Source: Mogibacterium sp. (GTDB lineage: Bacteria; Bacillota; Clostridia; Peptostreptococcales; Anaerovoracaceae). Taken from it: a stretch of DNA of 36,223 nt. The stretch is from the NCBI GenBank assembly GCA_024403055.1, contig JAKSSO010000007.1, positions 1 to 36,223 on the forward strand, read 5' to 3'. The notes beneath the pieces are model-generated. The model was not told the DNA's origin, searched no databases, and was given only the letters and a program-made list of their open reading frames with translations. Below are positions 8,703 to 16,065 of this stretch, in pieces; within the stretch, counting starts at the first letter, position 1; each line of letters begins with the position of its first letter. The position numbers and the translations under genes are program-made.

Positions 8703-8882
8703 ATGAAGAAGAAAGGTTGCCCAATCTGCAAGATCGCCAAGGTTGCTGTCGTTGGCGGAGCTGCAGCAGTTGGTACACTGTTTACGGTGTATTTCCTCAA
8801 CCTTGATCAGAAGCTCCTCAGCTGGGCTTATGTAGAGGTCAATGAGATCTTTAACCGTAAATCACAGGACATCAAGTTCTAA
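8703..8882 (+). CDS. Small single-helix membrane protein (TM2), 59 aa
   Basis: This short gene lies 17 bases after the activase, with AAGGAG at 8691-8696 and ATG 6 bases on. The protein starts MKKKGCPICK, a CxxC pair just before a hydrophobic helix (about residues 12-31). LFTVYFLNLDQKLL then matches TM1 at 1675-1878. TM1 has only one cysteine at the N-terminus, so the CPIC pair is specific to this copy and could bind metal or be redox-active. As the last gene before a terminator it closes the operon. The function is unknown; a membrane tether or electron-entry partner of the dehydratase-type complex is inference. Confidence 0.75.
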   Translation: MKKKGCPICKIAKVAVVGGAAAVGTLFTVYFLNLDQKLLSWAYVEVNEIFNRKSQDIKF

Positions 8883-8891
8883 CATTAAGAG

Positions 8892-8919
8892 AGCGGTCGA
8901 CTCAGGTCGGCCGCTTTTA
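8892..8919 (+). terminator. Intrinsic terminator of the dehydratase-type operon
   Basis: A 10-bp stem, agcggtcgac (8892-8901) with gtcggccgct (8906-8915), has one G-U pair, a TCAG loop, and TTTT directly after. It lies 9 bases beyond the TM2 stop. Confidence 0.85.
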
Positions 8920-8949
8920 TGTTTTTTGCACAAATTTAGAAAATATATT

Positions 8950-8979
8950 TTGTAATAATACTTAGCTATTTGATATAAT
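8950..8979 (+). promoter_or_regulatory. Sigma-A-like promoter of the nucleoside transporter operon
   Basis: TTGTAA (8950-8955) is followed after 18 bases by TATAAT (8974-8979), with a TG at 8971-8972 giving an extended -10. The predicted leader to the lipoprotein ATG is about 55 bases; I see no riboswitch fold in it. Confidence 0.7.
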
Positions 8980-9040
8980 TCAATTAGGTATAAAACGTTA
9001 TCACTTTATGTAAAATTTCAGTATTAATTGGAGGTTTACA

Positions 9041-10123
9041 ATGAACAAAAAGTTAATGGTGTTAATGTTATCATTGGCTATGGTATTCTGCTTCGCACTC
9101 ACAGGATGCGGCGGATCATCAGAGGCTGAAGGCGACGGCACATATGAGATCGCAATGGTAACAGACGTTGGACAGCTGATGGACGGTTCCTTCAACCAGT
9201 ACACTTACGAAGGCGTTAAGCAGTATGCTGAAGAGAATGGTCTGACTTATCAGTACTATCAGCCGGCAAATGGAGCTGAGGCAACAGATGATGACAGAAT
9301 CGACGCTATGAATGCAGCTATCGCAGGCGGCGCTAAGGTTATCGTAACTCCTGGATTCCTTCAGGAGACAGCTCTGAACGCAGTTGTACCTGAAAATCCT
9401 GATGTACAGTTCGTATTCATCGACGGTTGGGACATGGGATTTGACAACCTGGTTGGCGTAAGCTATCAGGAAGAGCAGGCCGGATACTTTGCAGGATATG
9501 CAACAGTAATGGAAGGCTTCACTAAGCTCGGATTCTCCGGCGGTGGCGGCGGTTCCAACCCTGCATGCTGCAGATACGGCTACGGATTTGCACAGGGTGC
9601 AAACGACGCAGCAGCAGCTAAGGGAATTAAGGTAGACATGAACTACTCATGGCTCCATGGCGCAACATTCAATGCATCTGACGACCTGAAGACAATGCTT
9701 TCAGGATGGTTCAATGATGGCATGGAAGCTTGCTTCATGTGCGGCGGAACTATGTTTGACTCCGGCGTTGCTGCAGCATCAGAAGCTGGCGGCAAGATCA
9801 TCGGCGTTGACGTAGACCAGAGTGCAGGATATGAAGACATTGTAATCACATCCGCAATGAAGGGCCTGACTGCTTCTGTAAAGACAGCTCTGACTAAGTT
9901 CTACTCAGATGGAACATATGGCGGATCACTCGTTCTTGGTGCAGCTGACGATGCAGTTGGTATCCCAACTGACACATGGTCACTGAAGAACTGGACAGTT
10001 GATGACTACAACGCTCTGTTTGAAGAGGTTAAGGCTGGAAACGTTAAGATCGACAACGCATCTGACGTAGCTGACCCATCAGGCAAGCTTGCTAACGTAA
10101 ACATCAACTTCATTGGTGAGTAA
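9041..10123 (+). CDS. nupN: BMP-family (PnrA/Med-like) nucleoside-binding lipoprotein, 360 aa
   Basis: This is the extracytoplasmic solute receptor of a nucleoside ABC importer. A signal peptide with a lipobox ending LTGC (C23) is followed by a Gly/Ser/Glu linker. The mature domain has EIAMVTDVGQLMDGSFNQ (the family's typical first strand with DGSFN), VIVTPGF, the receptor-like GGGGGSN stretch and IIGVDVDQS. AATTGGAGG precedes the ATG. BMP proteins characterised in Treponema (PnrA) and lactic bacteria bind purine or broad-range nucleosides, and the downstream cdd/deoC/udp/deoB genes fit this. A weak terminator separates it from the ATPase gene, as expected where binding protein is needed in excess. 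The exact substrate is inferred. Confidence 0.9.
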   Translation: MNKKLMVLMLSLAMVFCFALTGCGGSSEAEGDGTYEIAMVTDVGQLMDGSFNQYTYEGVKQYAEENGLTYQYYQPANGAEATDDDRIDAMNAAIAGGAKVIVTPGFLQETALNAVVPENPDVQFVFIDGWDMGFDNLVGVSYQEEQAGYFAGYATVMEGFTKLGFSGGGGGSNPACCRYGYGFAQGANDAAAAKGIKVDMNYSWLHGATFNASDDLKTMLSGWFNDGMEACFMCGGTMFDSGVAAASEAGGKIIGVDVDQSAGYEDIVITSAMKGLTASVKTALTKFYSDGTYGGSLVLGAADDAVGIPTDTWSLKNWTVDDYNALFEEVKAGNVKIDNASDVADPSGKLANVNINFIGE

Positions 10124-10153
10124 TACACTGAAGGTTTAAAGTAAAACCTGGAG

Positions 10154-10184
10154 AAGGGGGAAATGCAAATTTCCCCCTTTTTTA
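10154..10184 (+). terminator. Partial terminator/attenuator between lipoprotein and ATPase genes
   Basis: An inverted repeat GGGGGAAA (10156-10163) with TTTCCCCC (about 10170-10177) is followed by a run of six to eight T. No clear new promoter is visible before the ATPase gene, so some read-through is expected, giving more binding protein than transporter. Confidence 0.75.
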
Positions 10185-10252
10185 AGAAAAGAAACGGGCG
10201 CAGACGGATAGCTGCGTTGACTAGCTAATCACAAAGAAAAAGGGAACTAGCT

Positions 10253-11788
10253 ATGGCAGAAGAATATGTAATAGAAATGCGTCACATCCGGAAGGAATTT
10301 CCGGGAATTGTGGCAAATGATGATATCACGCTTCAGCTGAAAAAGGGCGAGATCCACGCACTCCTAGGAGAAAACGGTGCGGGAAAATCGACCCTTATGT
10401 CTGTTCTTTTTGGCCTTTATCAGCCTGAGGCAGGCGAGATCAGAAAGGATGGCAAGGTCGTTGAAATCAATGACCCTAATGATGCAACCGCGCTTGGTAT
10501 CGGAATGGTGCACCAGCACTTTAAACTGGTAGATGTTTTTACGGTTCTCGACAATATTATTCTTGGAGCAGAGACGACAGGCCCTCTCGGATGGCTGAAG
10601 AAAAAGGAGTCCAGAGAGAAAGTCATCGAACTGTCACAGAAATACGGACTCAACGTTGATGTTGATGCCAAAGTCGAGGACATTACAGTTGGAATGCAGC
10701 AGAGAGTAGAGATCCTGAAGATGCTCTACAGAGACAATGAAATCCTGATTTTTGATGAGCCGACAGCGGTACTGACACCTCAGGAGATCGACGAACTAAT
10801 GGAAATCATGAGAGGCTTTGCGAGAGAAGGCAAATCCATCTTGTTCATATCACATAAATTAAACGAGATCATGGCAGTGTCTGATAGAGTTACCGTTCTC
10901 CGAAAGGGCAAGTATATCGGAACTGTGAACACTAAGGAGACCAACAAGCAGGAACTGTCCAACATGATGGTAGGACGACCTGTACAGCTTGAGATCACCA
11001 AGGATGAGGCAAAGCCGACAGATGTTGTTCTTGAGGTCGGGGGACTTTCTGTTCCTTCCAAGATCCACAAGGGTGATGCTGTAAAAGATGTCAGCTTTGA
11101 CGTAAGGAGGGGCGAGATCGTATGCATTGCCGGTATCGACGGTAACGGTCAGTCTGAACTGATATATGGAATAACGGGTATCAGAAAGAGCAGTAAAGGC
11201 ATTGTCAAGGTACACGGAGAGGATATCACCAAGTCAAGTGTACGACACAAGATGGAAGTGATGAGCCATATTCCTGAGGACAGACACAAGCACGGCCTTG
11301 TACTTCCGTTCAGCCTTGAAGAGAACATGGTCCTGCAGACTTACAAAGAAGAAAGATTCCAGAACCACGGATTTATTAAATTTGATGCTGTAAGAGAATA
11401 CGCGGAAAAACTGATCGAGGAATATGATGTTCGTTCCGGTCAGGGTGCAATCACCACGAGCGCATCGATGTCCGGAGGCAATCAGCAGAAGGCTATTATC
11501 GCCAGAGAGCTCGACAGAGACAAGGATCTCATTGTGGCAGTTCAGCCGACAAGAGGTCTGGACGTAGGCGCTATCGAGCATATTCACAAACAGCTTATCA
11601 ATGAGAGAGACAAGGGCAAAGCGGTCCTTCTCGTATCTCTTGAACTCGACGAGGTACTCGGACTTTCCGACAGGATCCTTGTAATGTATGAAGGCGAGAT
11701 CGTCGGAGAACTCGATCCTAAGAATACTACAGCAGACGAACTCGGACTCTACATGTCCGGTGCAAAACGTCAGGAAAGGAGGGCTTAG
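10253..11788 (+). CDS. nupO: Nucleoside ABC transporter ATP-binding protein (two NBDs), 511 aa
   Basis: This is a tandem-NBD ATPase of the sugar/nucleoside type (RbsA-like; NupO in Bacillus). NBD1 has Walker A GENGAGKST, a Q-loop in MVHQHFKL, signature-like VGMQQRVEI and Walker B LIFDEPTAVL. NBD2 has a degenerate Walker A (GIDGNGQSEL, no lysine), signature SGGNQQKAIIAREL and a Walker B variant VAVQPTRGLDVG, as usual for the family. AAAGGGA precedes the ATG. The two permease genes follow at 2 bases and with a 1-base overlap, so all three are one translational unit at the inner face of the membrane. Confidence 0.93.
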   Translation: MAEEYVIEMRHIRKEFPGIVANDDITLQLKKGEIHALLGENGAGKSTLMSVLFGLYQPEAGEIRKDGKVVEINDPNDATALGIGMVHQHFKLVDVFTVLDNIILGAETTGPLGWLKKKESREKVIELSQKYGLNVDVDAKVEDITVGMQQRVEILKMLYRDNEILIFDEPTAVLTPQEIDELMEIMRGFAREGKSILFISHKLNEIMAVSDRVTVLRKGKYIGTVNTKETNKQELSNMMVGRPVQLEITKDEAKPTDVVLEVGGLSVPSKIHKGDAVKDVSFDVRRGEIVCIAGIDGNGQSELIYGITGIRKSSKGIVKVHGEDITKSSVRHKMEVMSHIPEDRHKHGLVLPFSLEENMVLQTYKEERFQNHGFIKFDAVREYAEKLIEEYDVRSGQGAITTSASMSGGNQQKAIIARELDRDKDLIVAVQPTRGLDVGAIEHIHKQLINERDKGKAVLLVSLELDEVLGLSDRILVMYEGEIVGELDPKNTTADELGLYMSGAKRQERRA

Positions 11789-11790
11789 CA

Positions 11791-13089
11791 ATGATAAAGA
11801 AAGATAAAAATGCTATCGCTCCTTGGGAGAAGACAAAATGGTATTACACTGATACAGCAAAGTCGATTTTCTCCGCACTGATATCAATTGTGATAGGCCT
11901 GTTCGTAGGTGCGATCATCGTAATCATAGTAGGCCTCATGAGCCCGACTATCGGAACCAAAGACATGTGGGACGGATTCAAGCTGGTACTCTTCGGAGTA
12001 TTCTCTACAGGAAGAGTCGGAGGAACACTGACCTTCGGATTCAACCCGGTCAACATCGGAAACATGCTCTTCAGAGCAATGCCGTTGATCCTGACAGGAC
12101 TTTCTGTAGCAGTAGCTTTCAAGACGGGACTTTTCAATATCGGAGCACCTGGACAGTTCCTGATGGGAACAATGGGAACACTGTCGGTAGGACTCTGGCT
12201 CGGATGGGCAGGATGTCCTAAGGGCCTTGCATGGCTCGCTGCATTCGTCGTAGGTGTTCTGCTCGGAGCACTCTGGGGATGTATCCCTGGTGCTTTCAAG
12301 GCATACCTCAATATCAACGAGGTAATCACCTGTATCATGACCAACTGGATCGCGGCGTCATTGGTAACGTGGTGGTTCGATTCACACAATGAGTTCAAGA
12401 ACTCGGCAGAAGGCGGCAAGGTTGCTTATATCATCCCGCTCAAGAATGTTGGTGTTACGACCCCTAAGCTGGGATTCGGTGTTCTCTGTCCTGGATCACA
12501 GGCTAACGGCGGATTCTGGATCGCAATTATCATTGCTGTCGGAATGTGGATCATTATGAGCAAAACGACATTCGGCTATGAGCTCAAGGCATGCGGAGCT
12601 AACAAGGCAGCCGCAAAGTACGCAGGAATCAACGGCAAGAGAAACCAGATCCTGTCGATGGCTATCGCGGGTGCACTGGCAGCATCAGGAGCATCACTGT
12701 ACTACCTCTCAGGAAATACAGAGTTCTACTGGTCGACATACATGAGTCTGCCGGCAGTAGGCTTCAACGGTATCCCTGTTGCACTGCTTGCTTCCAATAA
12801 CCCTATCGGAGTTATTTTCGCCGGAATATTCATGTCGATGCTCAACATCTCAGGTCTCCAGCTGAAGAACCTGACAATGTACAACGAATATATTTCGGAT
12901 GTAATTATTGCAGTTATCGTATACCTGTCAGCATTCTCGCTCTTCTTCAGACAGTTCCTCGGAAAGAGAAAGAAGAACGACAAGGAGATCAAAAATGCTA
13001 ATGCCGAAGCTTTCGAAGAGTACGTGGAAGAAAAGGCTGCAGCTGCGGGTAATGCGGAAAAAGAGATCGCGGAAGGAGGTAACGAGTAA
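11791..13089 (+). CDS. nupP: Nucleoside ABC transporter permease 1, 432 aa
   Basis: This is a polytopic membrane protein of the branched-chain/ribose-type permease family (BPD_transp_2). About eight to ten hydrophobic segments run from residue 28 to about 400. Typical landmarks are LFNIGAPGQFLMG and NEVITCIMTNWIA, the latter being the coupling-helix region that contacts the ATPase. The C-terminus is a charged tail rich in Glu, Lys and Ala. The stop overlaps the next start (TAATG at 13087-13091). It pairs with permease 2 to form the pore. Confidence 0.92.
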   Translation: MIKKDKNAIAPWEKTKWYYTDTAKSIFSALISIVIGLFVGAIIVIIVGLMSPTIGTKDMWDGFKLVLFGVFSTGRVGGTLTFGFNPVNIGNMLFRAMPLILTGLSVAVAFKTGLFNIGAPGQFLMGTMGTLSVGLWLGWAGCPKGLAWLAAFVVGVLLGALWGCIPGAFKAYLNINEVITCIMTNWIAASLVTWWFDSHNEFKNSAEGGKVAYIIPLKNVGVTTPKLGFGVLCPGSQANGGFWIAIIIAVGMWIIMSKTTFGYELKACGANKAAAKYAGINGKRNQILSMAIAGALAASGASLYYLSGNTEFYWSTYMSLPAVGFNGIPVALLASNNPIGVIFAGIFMSMLNISGLQLKNLTMYNEYISDVIIAVIVYLSAFSLFFRQFLGKRKKNDKEIKNANAEAFEEYVEEKAAAAGNAEKEIAEGGNE

Positions 13090-14093
13090 TGGTATTTTTG
13101 ATTCAACAGACAATGCTGTACGCGGTTCCTCTCATGATAGTTGCCCTCGCCGGCGTATGTGCTGAGCGTTCGGGTATCATCAACCTGGGACTCGAAGGTA
13201 TCATGATTTTCGGAGCCTTCATGGGCGTTATCTTCATCAGGATAATGCAGGCTGCCGGATGGACACAGGATAAAGGTCAGCAGATGGTAATAATCGCTCT
13301 GCTGGGTGCAGGACTCTGCGGCGTGGTATTCTCGCTGCTCCTTGCATTCTCGGCGATCAACCTCAAGGCAGACCAGACAATAGGCGGTACTGCACTGAAC
13401 ATGCTGGCACCTGCAATCGTTCTTTTCTTCATCGTTCTGATAGCACATCAGAATTCACTGAAGATCAACGGAGCAGCAGGAAGCTGGTTCATGATCACTT
13501 CCAAGAACTTCACAGGTCAGCCGGGCGGATTTGAATCGCCTATTATGAACGTGTTCTTTAACAACGTTTATCTGACAACTTATCTGTGTGTGTTCTTCTT
13601 CATCGTAGTATCGATCTTCCTGTACAAGACCAAGATCGGACTCAGACTCCGTTCCTGCGGTGAGAATCCACAGGCGGCAGCTTCGCTGGGTATCAACGTA
13701 TACAAGATGAGATATCTCGGTGTAATGCTTTCAGGTTTCCTTGCAGGCATGGGCGGATTCCAGTTCTCACTTACTATTTCAAACTGCACATCGAGCGGAC
13801 AGGTAGCCGGCTATGGTTTCCTGGCTCTGGCAGTAATGATCTTCGGTAACTGGACTCCTATCAATATCGCAGTATGTTCGATCCTCTTCGGTTTGTTCAA
13901 GTGCATCGCTGCTGTATATGCGACACTGGACCTCAACGGAGACGGAGTATACCTGCTGAATGACCTCGGTATCAGTCCATATGCATACAGACTCATGCCG
14001 TATGTAATTACACTGATCGTGCTGGCATTCACATCAAAGAGCTCCAGAGTACCTAAAGCGGAAGGTATTCCGTATGATAAGGGGCAAAGATAG
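13089..14093 (+). CDS. nupQ: Nucleoside ABC transporter permease 2, 334 aa
   Basis: This is the second, shorter permease of the importer. Landmarks are AERSGIINLGLEGIMIFGAF near the N-terminus, the conserved INLGLEG box of this permease branch, and IGLRLRSCGENPQAAASLGI, the cytoplasmic coupling region. Length (about 310-340) is as expected. GGAGG lies inside the preceding gene's last codons. The stop is followed directly by the terminator and inverted repeat. Confidence 0.92.
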   Translation: MVFLIQQTMLYAVPLMIVALAGVCAERSGIINLGLEGIMIFGAFMGVIFIRIMQAAGWTQDKGQQMVIIALLGAGLCGVVFSLLLAFSAINLKADQTIGGTALNMLAPAIVLFFIVLIAHQNSLKINGAAGSWFMITSKNFTGQPGGFESPIMNVFFNNVYLTTYLCVFFFIVVSIFLYKTKIGLRLRSCGENPQAAASLGINVYKMRYLGVMLSGFLAGMGGFQFSLTISNCTSSGQVAGYGFLALAVMIFGNWTPINIAVCSILFGLFKCIAAVYATLDLNGDGVYLLNDLGISPYAYRLMPYVITLIVLAFTSKSSRVPKAEGIPYDKGQR

Positions 14094-14095
14094 GG

Positions 14096-14360
14096 ATAGA
14101 GACATAAGATGTCAGGGATGGCAGAGGGCAACCTCTGTCATCTTTTTTATATATAAAAGTGTGGTCATCATCCCTCCCCGGTACGCTCGCGCTGACAGTT
14201 GAGGCGTAGCGGATGCTAAGCTCTCGCATTGGAAAGACGTGGACGCGAGTCGCAAAGCACCGACGCCTCAAAGTCACCGGGGGAGGGGTGATGACCACGC
14301 TTCCAATAACAAAAAAGATGACAGAGGTTGCGATTTGCCATGCCTGACTTGTGTCTCTAT
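14096..14360. repeat. 265-bp long inverted repeat (palindromic repeat family, copy 2)
   Basis: Paired arm blocks from outside inward are 14096-14104 with 14352-14360, 14111-14123 with 14336-14348 (12 of 13), 14128-14148 with 14311-14331 (21 of 21, perfect), 14161-14179 with 14280-14298 (18 of 19) and 14199-14207 with 14263-14271. The whole element could form one extended hairpin or cruciform. Its centre shares sequence with the palindrome at 1893-2056. It contains no plausible gene; frames through it are short or are antisense shadows. It occupies most of the 403-base space between the transporter operon and the dehydrogenase gene. It could be a MITE-like or REP-like element. Confidence 0.85.
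14117..14148 (+). terminator. Intrinsic terminator of the nucleoside transporter operon
   Basis: The stem gatggcagagg (14117-14127) pairs with cctctgtcatc (14132-14142), with loop GCAA and one G-U pair, followed by TTTTTT. It lies 24 bases after the permease stop. The same bases also form the left arm of the long inverted repeat, so two alternative folds compete. Confidence 0.85.
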
Positions 14361-14381
14361 AAGTATGAATAGCATGGCCGA

Positions 14382-14433
14382 CCCGGTACGCTCGCGCTGA
14401 CAGTTGAGGCGTAGTCATGCTCGCGCTGACAGT
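14382..14433. repeat. Truncated copy of the repeat family (copy 3)
   Basis: Bases 14382-14414 repeat 14177-14209 exactly (33 of 33, direct orientation). A shorter echo, gctcgcgctgacagt, follows at 14419-14433. It lacks the opposite arm, so it looks like a broken or partly duplicated element. Its last bases supply the -35 region of the next promoter. Confidence 0.8.
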
Positions 14434-14455
14434 AAAGACAGGATTGTGGTACAAT
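14426..14455 (+). promoter_or_regulatory. Promoter of the MDR dehydrogenase gene, -35 donated by the repeat
   Basis: CTGACA (14426-14431) is followed after 18 bases by TACAAT (14450-14455), with an extended TG at 14447-14448. The -35 hexamer lies inside the truncated repeat copy. Confidence 0.6.
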
Positions 14456-14496
14456 AAGCAAAATGCAGATCCAGTTATTGTAATGAGGTATGAGAT

Positions 14497-15453
14497 ATGA
14501 GAGCTGTATATTTTGATGGAGAGAATGCTGCATATCGGGAAGATGTTCCGAAGCCGGTCAGGGGTGCGGGCGAGAGCCTTCTGAAGATAACTCTGGCGGC
14601 AATATGCACGACAGATAAAGAGATACTTAAGGGTTACAGGCCGGACTTCAAGGGCGTGATGGGCCATGAATTCACGGCTGTTGTTGTTGAGAGCGATGAT
14701 GAAGAGCTGGTGGGCAAAAGGGTCGTTGGTGAGATCAACGAGGTATGTCATGAGTGCCTGTATTGCAGGACAGGGCGTGAGCACCACTGCCTTAACAGGA
14801 AAACTCCCGGGCTGTCAAGGGACGGCTGTTTTGGAGAGTACATGGTGCTGAAGAACGAGAATCTTCATGTTATTCCTGATCAGCTTCCGGATGAGGTGGC
14901 TGTGTTTACTGAGCCGCTGGCTGCTGCTTATCAGATGATGGAACAGTTGGAGATGGATCCGGGTACGCCTGCCTGTGTTGTGGGTGACGGAAGGCTGGCG
15001 CTCTGCCTGGCGCAGGTGCTGAAGCAGCATGGTGCGGAGGTGACGGTCATCGGGAAGCATGCTGAGAAGCTCCTGCTGTTCGAGTCGTTCGCGAAGACTG
15101 AGCTGCTGGGTGAAGCGACGATGAAAATAGAAGATCCTGCAGGTACCGGTGCGGAGATCGAGCCGTACGAGCTGGTAGTTGAAGCAACAGGAAGTGCGTC
15201 AGGACTGGAGCTGGCTTTGCAGCTTGTAAGAAGCATGGGAACGATAGTGCTGAAGAGTACATATGCCGGAGGCGCAGATGTCGATCTCTCGCTGATCCCT
15301 GTGCGCGAGATAACAGTTGTAGGAAGCCGTTGCGGTCCTTTCGACAAGGCATTGGACGGACTTGCGAGTGGTGCGATCAGCCTGCCGGAAATAGATCTGT
15401 ATGATCTGGCAGATTATGAGAAGGCGTTTCAGTCGAGAAAGTTCAAGAGCTGA
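14497..15453 (+). CDS. Zinc-dependent medium-chain alcohol dehydrogenase-like protein, 318 aa
   Basis: This is an NAD(P)-dependent MDR-family dehydrogenase. The N-terminal GroES-like domain carries catalytic zinc ligands C37 (AICTTD), H57-E58 (MGHEF) and E139 (TEPLAA), and the structural-zinc cysteines C84, C87, C90 and C98 (VCHECLYC...HHC). The Rossmann domain has VVGDGRLALCLAQ, a GxGxxA variant of the usual GxGxxG, and VTVIGKHAEKL. It is shorter than the usual 340-350 residues, with a compact C-terminus. It is transcribed from its own promoter. The substrate is unknown; it is not required for the nucleoside pathway, although DeoC releases acetaldehyde. A GAGGT lies 7 bases before the ATG. 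Confidence 0.85.
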   Translation: MRAVYFDGENAAYREDVPKPVRGAGESLLKITLAAICTTDKEILKGYRPDFKGVMGHEFTAVVVESDDEELVGKRVVGEINEVCHECLYCRTGREHHCLNRKTPGLSRDGCFGEYMVLKNENLHVIPDQLPDEVAVFTEPLAAAYQMMEQLEMDPGTPACVVGDGRLALCLAQVLKQHGAEVTVIGKHAEKLLLFESFAKTELLGEATMKIEDPAGTGAEIEPYELVVEATGSASGLELALQLVRSMGTIVLKSTYAGGADVDLSLIPVREITVVGSRCGPFDKALDGLASGAISLPEIDLYDLADYEKAFQSRKFKS

Positions 15454-15492
15454 TTCAGGTTAGAACTTGCATACAGAAAAAGGAGCATGATC

Positions 15493-15990
15493 ATGAGTAA
15501 AGTAAAAAATGAAGCAAAAATTAAAAACCCGCTGATCGTGGGTATCAGAGAACAGCTCGAGCACAGGGCATTATGGATGTATCTGCTCTGTGACGAGGCA
15601 GAGAAAAAGGGCCTTAAGACAGAGGAATTTGCACCTGCGGCAATAAAGAGATGCGGACTGTATCAGGGTGCTTTGCTCCGTGAGAAGGGCGGCAAGGGTC
15701 AGTCGCTTAAGGGACTGAAGAAAGCCCTCTTCGGATTCTTCGCACAGAAGGTTTTCGAGATGGACATCCTTCGCTGCGATGATGACCACCTGGATATCGA
15801 TTTCCATTACTGCCCGCTTGTTAAGGCATGGCAGAAACAGGGCCTCAGCGATGAGAAGATCGCCGAGCTGTGTGATCATGCAATGTGCGGAGATCGCGGT
15901 ATCGGAGAGTGCTTTGGCGTAGAACTCGATCTTCCTGGAACCATCGCCAGAGGAGATGACACCTGCCAGCTGAGATATGTAAGAAGATAA
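15493..15990 (+). CDS. L-2-amino-thiazoline-4-carboxylate (ATC) hydrolase family protein, 165 aa
   Basis: The C-terminal half carries what I recognise as hallmarks of the ATC-hydrolase family: FHYCPLVKAWQKQG, LCDHAMCGDRGIGE and a final LPGTIARGDDTCQLRY. Founding members act in ATC-to-cysteine conversion in Pseudomonas, but most members in gut Firmicutes have no tested function. Start 15493 has AGGAG (15481-15485) 7 bases upstream; the ATG at 15487 would be too close. It is probably cotranscribed with the dehydrogenase gene across a 39-base gap and ends at a shared terminator. Confidence 0.75.
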   Translation: MSKVKNEAKIKNPLIVGIREQLEHRALWMYLLCDEAEKKGLKTEEFAPAAIKRCGLYQGALLREKGGKGQSLKGLKKALFGFFAQKVFEMDILRCDDDHLDIDFHYCPLVKAWQKQGLSDEKIAELCDHAMCGDRGIGECFGVELDLPGTIARGDDTCQLRYVRR

Positions 15991-16015
15991 TGTACAAAGA
16001 CAATTAGAGACATAG

Positions 16016-16043
16016 AAAAAGTGCTCCTGAAGAGCACTTTTTT
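16016..16043. terminator. Bidirectional intrinsic terminator between convergent operons
   Basis: The stem agtgctc with gagcact is preceded by a run of A and followed by a run of T, so it works on both strands. It serves the ATC-hydrolase-type gene on plus and deoB on minus, whose stop is at 16066. Confidence 0.88.
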
Positions 16044-16065
16044 ATTGCAATATTCAGATCCGGGG

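Noticed and set aside
12726..13448. 240-codon minus-strand frame across the permease genes
   Set aside because: It crosses the junction of two well-supported permease genes and its translation has no recognisable domain.
14053..14787. 244-codon minus-strand frame across the long inverted repeat
   Set aside because: It runs through the repeat and into the antisense of the dehydrogenase; it has no ribosome binding site and no coherent protein features.
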